Shown: positions 31,990 to 45,105, numbered from the stretch's first letter. The stretch: 64,000 nucleotides of DNA from Corbicula japonica (GCA_038501625.1 JAZAYU010000185.1:868001-932000), one strand, 5' to 3'. Numbers and translations are program-made. Notes: generated by a model not told the origin, from the sequence alone.

Positions 31990-33720
31990 CTAAAGAGCAA
32001 AAAATTGAGATTATCTAATGTGAGATAACACTTCAATGTGTACACACATATGGACTTTAATACGGCATTAGAAATATACACGTCTACTAACACCGTTTTG
32101 CTCCATGACTCCTGAATTTTACAACACAAAGTTGAACATTTAAACGAAACGTCCGACCCTTCGATATGCTCCCCGCCATTTAAGCAGCTAATAAGTTTAA
32201 GTGTCCATATTGTTACTTATTGTAAGCAGGCGACACATGTGTTCCACAGAGCACCAAATTATAGGGTTTTTTTACGGCTATTAACATTTAATCAGTGTTG
32301 TCTTAATAACCTTTGAAACATTTGCTGAACACGATATTAATACAATTATTATTTTTCACAATTCGGCATCTTTTAATATGACACGTTTAAATATCCCATT
32401 CATTGAAGATTGGGGTATACTTTAGTAATCCTGAGGATATATCTGCTGCTAATTATTTTTGCATTTTAATTTCTTTTGGTTATGGGGAATTTACTTTCTC
32501 AGATTCTGTCAAAATGTTATTATGTTAAGATTCCGCCCATTGTTTTTTCGTTTAGGACAAACTCGTTATTTTATCTGGGGAACATAACCCTCTGGTCAAA
32601 GAATGGTATAAGTCTCGAAAAACCATACTGAAAGTTCTATGCACGCTATCGTTTGGGATGGTTAAACTGATTAGCGTTTACTTGTATAGATAGTGAGTTG
32701 CGCTGAACTCTAGGCGGGGGGGGGGGGGGGGGGGCGGCGCGCAGGCAGTATTATCAATTTATGTTACCTTACAACGACAAGGCCGAGTCAATATGCAGTA
32801 ATTTCATATTTGTTCACGACATTTTGAATTTCACTTACGCAGTGTTTGCAAAATTAATTATTTTTCAGGTTTTTCATATTTTAAAATATTATCAATCCAG
32901 GGGACATTTCCAACTGTGATCAACCATTCAACCATAAATAACACTGATATAACTTTAAAATAAAATATATTCTTTAGAAATTCTGACATTTATGTCGGAC
33001 CCATTAAGGCCTTGGCAATGTTCCATATTTCCAAATATACCTATGACGAGTTGCGGTTAACAAATTAGGTTGTTGATTTGAGAACACCCTAATATTGTGG
33101 TAAGCACTTAATGGTAATTATCCGTGTCTTATCAAAAGTATAACAATTAGTTTTTGTTGAAACTGCGTCAACTAAATTTGAAAAAAAGTCTAATCTAGGT
33201 CATATAAAACCAATAAACGTTTTCGCAGTGAACTGGTGTTTAATCAAACAGTTTTATGTGTTCAGTGGTCTGATTAGGTTTCTAAATGTTGATTATACTG
33301 AATCAAACACTGATCCACAGAAGTGATTGTTGAATTTTCAAATACTAAGAATTTTACGATAATTTTTACGAAAGCGATCACAATTCCTCATCCTAATGCC
33401 TGTTCCGGGGTGTATGTTTAGTGCAAATGATCCTGTAAAGAGCTGCAAGGCATTCAGGTTTGTTTTGGAAGCCATAGTCTGAGAGAACTGTTGAGCTATT
33501 GATTTGACCCATCTGTCTAAATCAAGGCAAACTTAAGCATAATTTTGTAAACGGTAATACCAAGTATGTTGTCTTTTAATTAATTCCTTCAAAATAATTC
33601 AATAGTATCACTTTGCATCAATTATTTAAGGTATAGTGTTCACGAACGTTTTCGCGATCATTTTTATGGCATTGGTCATACAACTTATTGACATCTGAAC
33701 TTAATGAGAAAAAAAGACTA
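31990..33720. other. Intergenic, no gene recognised
   Basis: AT-rich. The only notable feature is a run of 19 G at 32716-32734 followed by CGGCGCGC. No coding pattern. Confidence 0.5.
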
Positions 33721-33725
33721 ATACA

Positions 33726-34056
33726 GCTTATGTTTGATGGGTGGGTTGGAATGAATTCACCAAGACAACTTGTATTTGTGCGTTGATATAAGAACCTGTT
33801 GGGGCAAGTGTGAGGGTGGTGCACCCTAGAACCTGGTTTAAACCCCCAGTGGCAAATTAATTTGCCACTGACCGTTTCAAAGGGATATCCAAGGGATCTC
33901 ATTTTTGTTGAGTTAATTGTTTGTGGGGTCTTATTTGAATTTGACATTGGCCTACTTATAAACACAGGCTCTCTTCTGCTCTCTTCTTTCTCGCTGCGTG
34001 AGGAGACTGTGCTTTGTGAGATTGGTGATTTCTGATATGCATATTTCGCTTTTTGT
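33726..34056 (+). mobile_element. Retroelement 3' end, 5'-truncated copy
   Basis: Starts at GATGGGTGGGTTGGAATGAA and runs to GATATGCATATTTCGC. The hairpin is perfect here: CAGTGGCAAATTAATTTGCC followed by ACTG, near 33849. Matches the last ~330 bp of the 31 kb copy. Confidence 0.82.
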
Positions 34057-34225
34057 ATTCTTTGATTTGTCCATTTGTCGGCTTTCTTTGTCATTGGTTT
34101 TTAACCTGGTATTATTACCATACTGCTGGTCTACGAGAATCTCTAAATATACATGTGTGTGTCTATTTTTTTAACCATTTTTACGTTGTAACTTGTTTTA
34201 ATGGTTGTATTGTAATGAACATTTG

Positions 34226-34490
34226 CAGGGGTTCAAGAGTTTCTGAAGTTTTTTTACGAAAAACTTAAACAAAAGAAGCTGTTCTTTCTTCTTCCTACTA
34301 TCGCGTTATTGTTGTTTTAACTCAAGGTGATCTAATCTCAGTTCGGTCGTCGAGTGCCAACACATTTCGTTAAACAATGTCATAAGCTTATGTTTTTATT
34401 ATGTTTGCTACGTTTGTTTTCTTTTGAATGCACCATTGTCGTGTAGATAGGTCATTTACTGTTAATTTATCAAGTCAATTTGTACTTGTT
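34226..34490 (+). mobile_element. Retroelement 3' region, more upstream part
   Basis: From GGGGTTCAAGAGTTTCTGAA to about ATTTGTACTTGTTTTC. It matches the portion just after the reverse transcriptase stop in the 31 kb copy, but lies downstream of the terminal piece at 33726, so it is a separate insertion or the result of a rearrangement. Strongly diverged. Confidence 0.6.
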
Positions 34491-35251
34491 TTCTTTTCCA
34501 TGAGATATTGTAGAAACAAGTATGGTAATGGTACATACTGGAGTACCTCCCGCTTTTGCCAAAATAATTAGCCGCTGATCATTACAAATAGATGAAAAGA
34601 AAAATTAAAAAAAAAACTACATGACAAATATCCACATATTGCGGGCTCCGTTTGATTGAGCCTCTTCATGATCAGTAATTGAAGTGCATATTCTGTTTAC
34701 GCTGCCTAGCCTCTAGTTGTATTGAGCAACTCAATGTTTAGTTATTTACACAAATATACGTATTTTGCTCAATTGCCTTCAAAGGACTTTAATTAGAATT
34801 GATAACAGCACTGATTGAATGTACGGTCCTTAACAATAATAAAGGTTATTTTTCTTTCTTGTGGAGTGCAATGCCAGGATATAATCTGCAAATAGGGGAG
34901 ATCGATAAGACCATGGATAAATCCATACAACTGCATTACAAAAGTAATACATAGTCAGCAGATTTATTCCCCCTGAACAAATATGCAAAAATCGCAATTA
35001 TCGCCTGTCTCTAAAAATAGTCAGAAAATACATATTATATTTAAAGATAGCAATATCTAATAATACTATGTAATAAGATATCTATGTCGTTTTCATACTA
35101 AAATGAAAAGATAAGATGACAAAGAAATAATTATAATTATGTTACAATGGAGTGTTTCAAATAATAAGATCATTATACAAGGTACACCATGTTAAACATA
35201 CAACCTCCCATACTATGATATTATGATATGACTACAATATTTATGAACATA
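34491..35251. other. Intergenic, no gene recognised
   Basis: AT-rich. A short block near 34645 (GGGCTCCGTTTGATTGAGCC) resembles, in inverse orientation, a block near 50745. Confidence 0.4.
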
Positions 35252-35254
35252 ATA

Positions 35255-38165
35255 CACTGCATGAAAATTTACGTTTAAGTACATATAATTATTTATACTA
35301 TTTACTTTTATTCCAAATTTCACATAAACGTTGCGTTTTACTTACTTAAATTCTATCTTGCATAAAAACGTTGCAATTAAATTAATATTAAATTTTGAAG
35401 TGAACTAAAAATCTAAACTTTTATAAAATTCCATGTAAAGGCACGTATAAATGCATATAAAAATATAAAGCTCGGCTAAACTTTGTTAGTTACTTTAAAA
35501 ATATATATATTTTAAAAGTATAATTATTTATACTATTTACTTTTATTCCAATTTTCACGTAAACGTTGCATTTTATTTACTTATATTTTATCTTGCACAC
35601 AAGTTGAAATTAAATTAGTATTAAATTTGAAGAGACCTCAAAAGTAATGTAAAAATTGTTTGTTTGTTTAGTGCTAATATGGAAAAGTAGAACCCAGGTA
35701 ACAAATAATCTTGTTAATCATAACTCCATCTCAACAATCAAGTATCAACAGATGTTTTTATTTACAAATCTTACACCAATTTACTATAAATAGATATTAT
35801 AAATAGCTGTGTGTAGAAAACGCGCGCGCACACTTCTAAGCTGCCGCCTCTTTAAAATATTCAAACTTTTGCGTTATTGTAAATGAAAACAATGTCAGAT
35901 AGTGAATTTTCGAATTTATCGGACAGTGAAAAAGATAGTTAACACATCGGTGACAGTGAAATGCTTCCGGGAAGTCGGATTATCTGACACTATGTGGGAC
36001 ATAGAGGGACTAAAAGAGAAATTAAGGAGATCTTCATGTACGTCTATCCCAAAGCGGACAAATCCTTCCAGACCAGCTGAACAGCAGTCACAGACAAGGG
36101 GTGGCAGAAATGGAACCGAAACTTCTACTGTTCTGTCCGTGAGTATCCTTATAATTATCCGGACGAAGTAAATTGCATGTTTCTGCTAAGAATCGTTTAA
36201 TTATTGCTGATTAGGATTAATCTTGAAGCGAGTTATTTAGGGGTGTGGTTTAACAATACAAGCTAATGTCAGTTGCCTTGAACTGTTGTAAAAAGCATAG
36301 ATAGAGTGAGTCATTTTATAACAGCAGACGGCATAATGTAAGTGATTGTGAACTTTTTTAGCTGTCTGTTATTTGCATGTTTTTCCTTTTAGGCTTCCTT
36401 AACCTGCTGGAAATTTCTTTCTTTTTTGCACTTATTCCTCTGTCTTTCAATTGTGTTCTTTGATTCGCTTTCAGTTAGTTAGTACAACTATAACAGCATA
36501 CAACATACAGACAAGATCTTCATCATAATTTGCTATGGAATGTTTCTATTATCACCTCATTAAGATAATATCAGACGTACAATTGCTGATTCAACTATAA
36601 CCTGTGAGATTGCATCATGTCTGCTTTGTTTATACAATTCGATGTTGTTTCTTCTAAAATGTGAGAGAAACTTTAAAATAGAAAGATTCTTTTACTAAAA
36701 ACACTGCTTTGAAACAAAGATGGAAATGAGAGGAAAAATATTTAGAAAAATATTATATTGGTCATGTTTTAATTGTAAGTTTAAATATCAACAAATGTAT
36801 AAATGTTGTGTTTATAAAATCATTATTAAATGAAAATGGTTTCTATTTTATTGAAATAAGTCGCCTATGGTTTTATTTACGTATTTCAGAGGGTATCAAG
36901 ATACTTCACGTCACTGAGAGATAAACAGAGTATCCACTGGCAAGGAAAATCTTCACTAACCAAATATGTTCATGTATAGGAAGAAGAAAATGGTAAAGTA
37001 TTGCACTAAATCGTTGTAAAACAACTAACATAAGACTAAATTAACGGATGCACGGAAATGATGCGTCAGTTATGTATCAACATTGAAAAAAAAAACAGCA
37101 GAGAAGTCTTACCCTTTTTAAACTAGTTTCTCGTAAGAGGTCTTTTTGATGAGTATATACTTATGTTCAATTACAAATTCAAATATCAGCGCTCACTTAA
37201 AAATTACTTAATAGTTACATATTATTTACAGAAGCTGGAAAACAGTAACAGTGCCCTTGAAATGAAAAAATCTTAGGAAGAGGAGAAAAAACGTCTTGGA
37301 GTGAGGAGAAAAAATCGTACATTGAAGGAAGTCTTGGTCCTGGAAATGATGTCATCTGAAGCGAGAATAAAAGCCATTTATCTGTTAAGGTGTTGCAATG
37401 GCGGAGCAAAGAACTAAACGCTATTTTTTCCGACTTGGTCAAAGAGTGTGATGAAAGCAAATTAAAGAAGGCAAACGGATAGAGCTGAAGAGAGTGCGAG
37501 GGGAATTAGTATGGTCAAGACCTTTGCAAGAAGACATTAAGAACGAAAATGAGTGGGCATTTTATTGACTTGTTTAACTGAGAGTACCACATGAGCAAGA
37601 ATACAGAGCTTATCCTAGTGTTTTGGGAGACTAAATACAATATTAACTATTCATTACTTTTGTTTAAAAATAAAGTCTTTTAAACATAATCATTTTGTTT
37701 TATGTAGCAAGCCAATATATGAGCTCATACATGTTCCGTTTGATCTAATATAACGCTGGAATTGTTAATGATATCTTTTTTATATATGAGGTGTACATAA
37801 ATTAAATAAACATATAAGTGACCGTGTTTTTCTATTAATAAGTTACGTTTAGTTTGCAGTAAATTTGGAATTTAAGTATATGTCATTTCTAATTTTACTT
37901 GACGTTTAAGTTTATTTAATTTACATATAAGTTACCGTATATTTCTAAAAAAAAGTCAAGTTTACGTTTAATTATATATGAAATTTAAATAAAAATTATG
38001 TTGTCATTGAATTCGACGTAAATTTGGAAAAATAAGTTGTTGTAAATTTGAATTAAATTTCAAATAAAATTCTAAATTTAACTTAATGAAATGCGATTAA
38101 ACTCTGAAAAAAGATGCATTTAAGTTGCGTTTAATATGGACTTAAACTTAACTTTTCATGCAGTG
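35255..38165 (+). mobile_element. 2.9 kb CACTA-like (EnSpm) DNA transposon, degraded
   Basis: The left end CACTGCATGAAAATTTACG and the right end ...TTTTCATGCAGTG are inverted repeats of about 26 bp, flanked on both sides by ATA (35252-35254 and 38166-38168). CACTR termini with a 3 bp duplication are the hallmark of CACTA/EnSpm elements. The subterminal zones hold many variants of TTTAAGTTACGTTTAA and ACATATAAGT, typical of subterminal repeats in this superfamily. A 235 bp spaced direct duplication starts near 35283 and 35518. Inside is a broken multi-exon gene. Confidence 0.75.
35883..37568 (+). pseudogene. Broken transposon gene inside the CACTA-like element
   Basis: The first exon begins ATG at 35883 and encodes an acidic start (MKTMSDSEFSNLSDSEKDS) that hits TAA at 35940; the adjacent frame then stays open to a GTGAGT donor at 36139. 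Acceptor-like sites end at 36889 and 37231. The last part encodes VLQWRSKELNAIFSDLVKEC from 37390, then stops; after a frame change, ELKRVRGELVWSRPLQEDIK continues to a stop at 37568. AATAAA follows at 37669. The coding parts are interrupted by several stops and frameshifts. The protein is probably a transposon-encoded accessory or transposase C-terminus, but I do not recognise it with confidence. Confidence 0.55.
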
Positions 38166-38187
38166 ATAATTTTTCATATAAATATTT

Positions 38188-38258
38188 AGCTCGGCCACGA
38201 CTAACTGGGGACCGCTCGACTACAGGGCCAGTACTATCCAGACTAAGCTACCTGGCCT
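38188..38258 (-). tRNA. tRNA-like sequence (SINE head or tRNA pseudogene)
   Basis: On the minus strand this 71-base stretch starts GGCCAGGTAGCTTAGTCTGG, containing a good A box (TAGCTTAGTCTGG), and has a degenerate B box (CAGTTAGTCGT) at about the right distance. The B-box decay argues against a functional tRNA. It begins about 20 bp beyond the right end of the CACTA-like element. Confidence 0.4.
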
Positions 38259-38275
38259 TGCACACATTTTTTGTC

Positions 38276-38509
38276 CTAATGGTAACCGGATTCCAACACG
38301 GTATATTCTACTCCTTCATCACAATTTGGAAATTCTTCCTTTGATTCATTAGTGTATTTTAAAAACAAGTACGTAATGCCCTGCGGCAACACGCCAAATG
38401 CCAAGTCTTCAATTCGGAACGCTTTGCTTATAGGGAATGTTCTTCCGACAGATCTACCCGGCTGCATACAGATCTTCTCTCCGAATGATGACAAATACTG
38501 GAATCGTGA
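38276..38509 (-). CDS. Possible small coding frame or exon, unidentified
   Basis: A minus-strand frame with an ATG at 38509 reads MSRFQYLSSFGEKICMQPGR and ends in CDEGVEYTVLESGYH. Its base composition is less AT-biased than its surroundings and its amino-acid content looks protein-like. There is also a frame on the opposite strand, so chance cannot be excluded. No family recognised. It lies directly upstream of the tRNA-like sequence on the same strand. Confidence 0.28.
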   Translation of the reverse strand, partial: SRFQYLSSFGEKICMQPGRSVGRTFPISKAFRIEDLAFGVLPQGITYLFLKYTNESKEEFPNCDEGVEYTVLESGYH

Positions 38510-38519
38510 CATTAACAAT

Positions 38520-40455
38520 AGGACGAATAAGAAACACTTCTGTTAATGTTCAAAAGGATTTTAAATATCCTGTGAGTAAACAAACTGCAAAAAGGAAATT
38601 TCCCCCTCGGTAGATAACCATTTAAGAAAAAAACACCCGCTAAAGAAATCTGGCCCGGAAAGAAATTCCCTGCTGGTGGTAATTAGCGAGAATTAGTGAT
38701 TGGTGTGATTCTGACAACATATATGTAATCCACTTAACGGTACGGATGTCGCTTGTGATTCAGGTATAGTATTTTAAATCCTTATAAACTTTCGCTATAC
38801 AGCAACGACAAACACAGTTCTTATCTATACCCGATGACTTCGAGAAGTCACGTGATTTTATAACCGTCTGCATGTTCAATTAATATCAATTAATATAATG
38901 ATGTCTATGAATTAATTATAAACTTATAAATCAACTTATTAAACTTTTTAACAGAGAAAAGTTTAAAGATTCAAAAACTATCCCCATAGATGTTTCTCAG
39001 AAGCCGAATAGCTAATAAGTGGGTCAAATTCTTCCGCATATCCCCGTATCCAGATTTTAGAAAGATGGATGAGTAACTCCCCTTATTATTAACATGTCCG
39101 TCCTATTTGTTATATTATTTGTTCCTTTTAACGAACTAGTATTTCGATTAAACGAAAATAATAACATATAGGATGGAAATTTAAAAATGACCGGAAGGCA
39201 TATATCGTGATCTACACACTACAATTGCAAATGTAATACATGTATCTTCTTTTATCAGAATCATACATCATTATGTGGTCATCAAACATTCTGACCTATC
39301 ATTATAACCGGGTTAAAAAGTATAATTACGACCGATTTTAATCCGGTTTTCTTCAGAAAACCAAGATTGTTCGATCCGGGTGTGTCGGCAGGCGGGCAGG
39401 CTGGTGGGTGTAAACAATTCATTCAAGTTTTTTTGGTCAAAGATGTCTTTTTCTCAGTAACCAGTAAGGTTAAGCTTTGATACTTTACATAGTTGTCAGT
39501 TATCACAATATCAATTATCAGGTCAAGTTTCATAGCTATTAACTGTTCTTTGTCATGGTATTGCTTATTTTCACTTTTCACAAGTTTGTTTAAGTTTTTT
39601 TGTTTAAGTCTTTTTCTTACTTTAATGCTTAAGCTTTTAATCCTAAAATGGATTCATATTAGCCACTGTCAGCGCAAGTTTCATAACTATTGACTGCATG
39701 CATTCTGGCAGAGTCATGCCCCTTTTCAATTTGGTAACGTTTAAATTGCCAACAACTTAGATTCAGAATTATAACTCAGCAACTTCTCGAGGGATTACAA
39801 CCAAGCTTTACACAAGTGTTCACCTTTATATGGCAGAGTGTCACCTCAAGACTCATGGCCCTACTAAGCTTAAGGTCAAGGTCACACATTGGGTTCAAAT
39901 GTAAAAAATTGTGCAAATTAATAGTTTCTGGAGCATAAATATGCAATTTATGAACCTAGATTTAACGGAGTGACAGGTGTAAGATCCATGACGCGACAAA
40001 ATACCTTTAGATGTGGGTGGTTCAGGGTGGGTTGTAATACCAGACGCCCAGCCCCCATCCTAAGCACTCTATCCCAACCGAATACCTTTCTTTACAATTT
40101 TATCGCCTAACCGTTACTATAAATAAACTAAAAATCAATGTATTCTGTCCTTGAACTGGACTATACAAGTCAAGGTCGAAAGGGGTCAATAACGGCAGCC
40201 TCTATGGATTTTTTGGTTTCTGTTATATATGGAAAATGGTTGTGACCTGCAACTACAAAAATGAGCTATTGTTTTGTTATATATAATTCGTATCGTTGTT
40301 CACAACAAAGATACCATTTTGATTTTCTGAAATGGGATGATTTTAAAGTATGGATTTTACAGTAAAAGTAGATAGACCTAAAATTTTCAAACAATTCTAT
40401 TAACATTACAAAAAACTAAGCAACACAAAACGACAATTGAAATACCTATAACGAT
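38520..40455. other. Intergenic with diverged repeat fragments
   Basis: Between about 39340 and 39970 are phrases typical of decayed bivalve tandem-repeat elements (TTCTCAGTAACCAGTAAGG, AAGGTCAAGGTCACACATTG). No gene seen. Confidence 0.4.
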
Positions 40456-40459
40456 ATAC

Positions 40460-40640
40460 GAGATTTCAATTATGAAGAGAGAAATCAGCATTTTCTTTTA
40501 TTTTTGTCATCAATTACCAGGAAATAACAAAGTCAAACACACTTTTACAATTATCCCATATTGTAAACCTTTTTTTATACAAAAAGACCCCAAATCTCTC
40601 TGTTGGAGATCCCACTCTTTGACAAGAGGAATATGTCATA
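40460..40640 (+). repeat. Dispersed repeat fragment, also at 62620-62790
   Basis: ATGAAGAGAGAAATCAGCAT and the following ~150 bp align with the reverse complement of 62620-62790. Frames through both copies are broken and different, so no conserved protein is supported. Confidence 0.6.
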
Positions 40641-40839
40641 GGGTGAACTATTAACGAAACTATTATTTTTAATAAATGAAGTCATTAAGAAATTCAAGAA
40701 ACTGGATATCAGAAATAAAACATAATAAAGCAGAAATTCTGCATACAATAAATACAACAATAAACACTTAAATTTCTTCTCTGATGGTTTTATTGGTTTC
40801 TGAAGGTGTCTAAGGACATTTAAAGAACGTAGAAATTCG

Positions 40840-40985
40840 ATCTATTTCGTTTACTCCTGTCATCTTGTTCATGTTGATTTCGGATGCTTTGGTCTCTTTA
40901 CAATCATTGAGTAAATATTTGTTCAACAGCGCTATTCGCTTCTTCAGTTATGTGCGCTTTTGCATGTTACATTGTCGAGTTGATG
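40840..40985 (+). mobile_element. Fragment of the retroelement 3' region
   Basis: The phrase CTCCTGTCATCTTGTTCATG through GCATGTTACATTGTCGAGTT matches the 31500-31670 part of the longer copy. It is cut off at the GT microsatellite. Confidence 0.6.
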
Positions 40986-40991
40986 TGTATG

Positions 40992-41023
<32 letters not shown>

Positions 41024-41050
41024 TGTGTGTGTGTGTGTTTTCGCGTGTGT

Positions 41051-41086
<36 letters not shown>

Positions 41087-41087
41087 A
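40986..41087. repeat. (GT)n/(GTGC)n microsatellite
   Basis: Runs of GTGTGT broken by GTGCGTGC blocks. The Cys/Val-rich frames across it are artefacts. Confidence 0.95.
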
Positions 41088-41089
41088 AT

Positions 41090-43850
41090 AGCTATATTAC
41101 CCAGACATCAAGTAACAATGCCGTTAAGCACGATACATATTTCTGGGCAAATACTAGGTTGCGGTCAACCCGAGGCTAGGCGACATGGACAGTAATGTGG
41201 AGTTTTATTTTTGCCCATAAACAGGCTCAATTACCCCGAACCTGAAAAATTTTGATTTTTGTCGTTTTCTTTGGCTTTTAAAGTTCCATTTCCATTTAAA
41301 TTAAAGTTCGTTAACATTCCTTTGCCTTGGCGGTCGACGTTTCATTTAAATTATTTAAATAACCTTCAAATGTTGCGTTTATAAAGTTTCGTTGTAGTCA
41401 TGTTACTGCAACTGTAGTTCTGAATACTCAAGTCTAAACCAATATTAAACTCGGGTTCTCTCGCTTGCATATCTTTGTCATAAAAGATACATCTAACCCT
41501 ATCTTTGCAAAGCTACGACAGCTCGTATGTATTTTATACAGGCTGGGTTACATATTATCCATCCAGTAAGAATAAACTCTATTAAGAATAGCGATTTGTA
41601 TTGATTTTTCCTATCAAGCAAAACACACGGCCCATTATACGACAATTTAGTTGTAAGATATTTGGGTTCGCGATTTATTTTGATTTTGCCTGTCATGCCA
41701 ATAATACTGCGCCATACATTTACTGTCGGAACCTTCAACTTTCTTATAAAGCTAGCTGAATGCGGAGGTAGCACATATACCGCATATACTATGCTCAACC
41801 ATTACATAGTACCATTACGACAGTGTAGTTGTAAAACATTATGACATTTAGATTTGTTAAATTGTTCACGTAACTTTTTGGTACAATAAGTTAACTACCT
41901 GGCTTGATTTACATGACTGGATAAGACAAGTTTGTATCTTTTATGAAAATTGATATCGGAATAGAAGGTTGTTAAAAAGAATCCAATATTTGAAATGTGA
42001 CACAAGTCTATTAATGTAGATCAAATACTTGTTTTATTGACGTAGGTCGATTTCCTTAAAAATTTCATATCAACTGAACAGGTGTCATTGTTCAGCATGA
42101 AAACTTCATTTTTTTCTCGTTTTACATGGTACAATAAATACTTTAGAAGTATCATCATTTTTCATCGCTGTAGAAGCAACATTTGTTCAAATGTATTTCA
42201 ATAAAAGTCGCAAGTTTTTTAAACTTAAATAGAAGCTTTATTAGAACGTGAACTTACATAAACCACTTAACGGCATAATTGTTACTTTATCATAAAAACG
42301 ATATTGCAAAATACATGCATTTTTGAAACAATTGACAATAATTCCTTTTTGCGTGTAACAAGCCAATATCTGAGAAAGATCTAGACAGAAAAGCTATATT
42401 TCAACTGAATTGCTCTAAATGTAAAATAACTGCAGAAATGGTTTGTCTTCAGGTCCCGTGATTTATAAAACTCAATTTGAGTATGTTGCTTCGTTTTTGT
42501 TCATTATGTAAAATAAAACATTTCAAACTAAAAATATGACAAAATTACTCTCAACAACAACTGTTGAACAGATAGTTTTTCCTTTATATGAAGATTGTTT
42601 ATTTTCTTATTTTGTGCATAGATGGAGCATGAAAAATGTTTTATAATCACGGGTCCAAAACGTTAGCGCCATGACAAAAAATTTATTGTTTTCCTTTTCT
42701 GTTTTTTATACTTAAAACAATGTCAAGTACTAAGGTATCTTCTTATCTACAAAAGAACATTACCTATTATTTGTAGAAAAACAGAACGAATAAAACATCG
42801 CTACAAATTAGATACAAGTATAAACAAGGACCACCAAAAACATATTGTAAAATGATACTGATATTTAATCACACGTATTTAGACAGGTAGGCACTTTGAG
42901 CTTATGCTTATGCTCTCGCCGAAGATAAAATGTTGTGCTCATCATGATGTCATCTAGTGAACAAGCACATTATACTGGAGACATTTAAAATTGTTATGGG
43001 ATACATTACTTGCATATGAAATGTAGTATATTTTCACAAAAATGCAATCAGTAATATAAAATGGCTTTAGGTGCAAACCGAACGTTTGTATCATAAATAA
43101 ATGATAAATGAAAAAGCATCGTTGTTGTAAAGTACACATATAAAATAAATTATATTACTTTACTATATAGTTTTTGTATAGTAAGTAATATAATGTTTAC
43201 TGTTTATCACGATTATCAACAATGTTACAAACAATATGTATTTTTAACAAAACGTTAAAGAAAGTTTATGTGAATGGTCTTTTAGTAAATAAAATGTTGT
43301 TTGTTTTATTAAAACCAGACACATCTACACACAACTTTTCTTTTATTTGGTAATTAAAAATAACAACAAATCAACTATTCTTTGAAACAAGATCCAGAAC
43401 AGTATTTTGGCTAACATCATTATTATCTTAATATATATATTTTTAATTCTCCTTCGCTTTCGTTGTTATATATACTGTCACAGTATTATATATTTGATTA
43501 AAATTCTACCATTAAAAATCACAAATAAATGAGTTAGAAACAAAAAAGTTTCTTAAATATTACTTATTTAAAATGGCTTTTAAATCGAAATCGCGTGGAT
43601 TATTTACTTACAAAGTCGCCAACTTTTTAACATGTTGTTATCGCCAAACTTTGTCATTGTGTCGTCATTTCAGAGAAATATGGTAATTCTGTAACGTTAA
43701 CAATAATGCAATAAAATACTCTAAAAAGATTAAATGACACTTCTGTTTACTTTTTCGATAGAAAACATGAAATAATTTTTTCAGACAAAAATAGAATAAT
43801 TGAACTCGATAAACTTTAGATTCAAATAACTAGACTGTGTTCACAGGACA
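41090..43850. other. Intergenic, no gene recognised
   Basis: AT-rich. A block near 41222 (ACAGGCTCAATTACCCCGAA) has a relative near 50745. No coding pattern. Confidence 0.45.
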
Positions 43851-43851
43851 C

Positions 43852-45105
43852 TGATGCCCCCACTGCTGCAATAACATTTGTTACAAAATTTTGTACCAGG
43901 TATTAACAACATGTGGTGATCATGATTAGTAAATGAGGAGTAAGTGCCACAAAAATTAATAACTAACATAAACAAAAGGCCATAACTGTGGTGAAAATTG
44001 TTGCAAGACAATGTCCTTTACAACAATCTTCACATCATGTCTAATCATCTGTGCAAGTTTGAAAGAAATCAGCCAAATAGAAAATGTGAAGTTGATGCCA
44101 CAAAATTTTGTAAGTGAAATAAACCTAGGGCCATAACTGTGGTAAAAATGGCAGCAGAAAAAAATCTTTTTTATGATCATCTACCCAGCCATCTTGATCA
44201 TGTGTGCAAGTTAGAAAGAAATCTGTCCAAAAGTGAATGAGGAGTTGATGCCACAAGATATTATTACTGGAAAAACAAAGGGCCATAACTCTGGTAAAAA
44301 TAGTCGCAGGAAAAAATCCTTTCTTCACAATCATCCACACATCCTGCTTCATCATCTGTGCAAGTTCGCAAGAAATCTGCCTTATAGTTTTGGAGGAGTT
44401 GATGCCACAAGATTTAATTACTGAAATTAACAAAGGGCCATAACTCTGGTAAAAATGGTCGCAGGAAAAAATCCTTTCTTTACGATCATCTACACATCCT
44501 GCTTCATCATCTGTGCAAGTTCGCAAGAAATCTGCCTTATAGTTTTGGAGGAGTTGATGCCACAAGATTTAATTACTGAAATTAACAAAGGGCCATAACT
44601 CTGGTAAAAATGATCGCAGGAAAAAATTCTTTCTTTACGATCATCTACACATCCTGCTTCATCACCTTTGCAAGTTCGCAAAAAATCTGCCTTATAGTTT
44701 TGGAGGAGTTGACGCCACAAGATTTAATTAATGAATATAACAAAGGGCCATAACTCTGGTAAAATGGTCGCAGGAAAAAATCCTTTCTTCACGATTATCT
44801 ACATATCCTGCTTCATTATCTGTGCAAGTTTGCAAGAAATCTGCCTTGCAGTTTAGGAGGAGTTGACGCCACAAGATTTTATAACTGAAATTAACAAACG
44901 GCCATAACTCTGGTAAAAATGGTCGCAGGAAAAAAAACCTTTCTTTACGATCATCTACACATCCTCCTTGATCATCTTTGCAAGTTTGAAAGAAATCCGC
45001 CTTAGTTTAGAAGGAGTTGATGCCACAAGATTTGGGGACGTACGGACGGACGTACGGACGGACGGACGAGTGCAACTCTATATGCCTCCCACTTTGTGGG
45101 GGCAT
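43852..45105 (+). mobile_element. Pearl-like tandem-repeat element
   Basis: Seven copies of a unit of about 150-156 bp begin with GGCCATAACT at 43979, 44129, 44280, 44436, 44591, 44746 and 44900. The array is followed by an (ACGG)n tract at about 45041-45068 and ends in a hairpin GCCTCCCACTTTGTGGGGGC (45083-45105). The left boundary has TGATGCCCCCAC, the inverse of the right-end GTGGGGGCAT. This order (left flank, ~160 bp core repeats, ACGG microsatellite, right flank) is that of the bivalve pearl-type elements. No transposase, so it is non-autonomous. Minus-strand frames of 70-150 codons here merely follow the repeats. Confidence 0.8.

Noticed and set aside
32716..32740. 19-G run as a G-quadruplex regulatory site
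   Set aside because: An uninterrupted homopolymer in a gene-free zone; no promoter or gene nearby to regulate.
40865..41195. Cys/Val-rich frames of 81-104 codons
   Set aside because: Translation of the GT/GTGC microsatellite.
44125..44720. Overlapping minus-strand frames up to 146 codons with repeated sequence
   Set aside because: They follow the pearl-like tandem repeats and are out of phase between units; no conserved protein.
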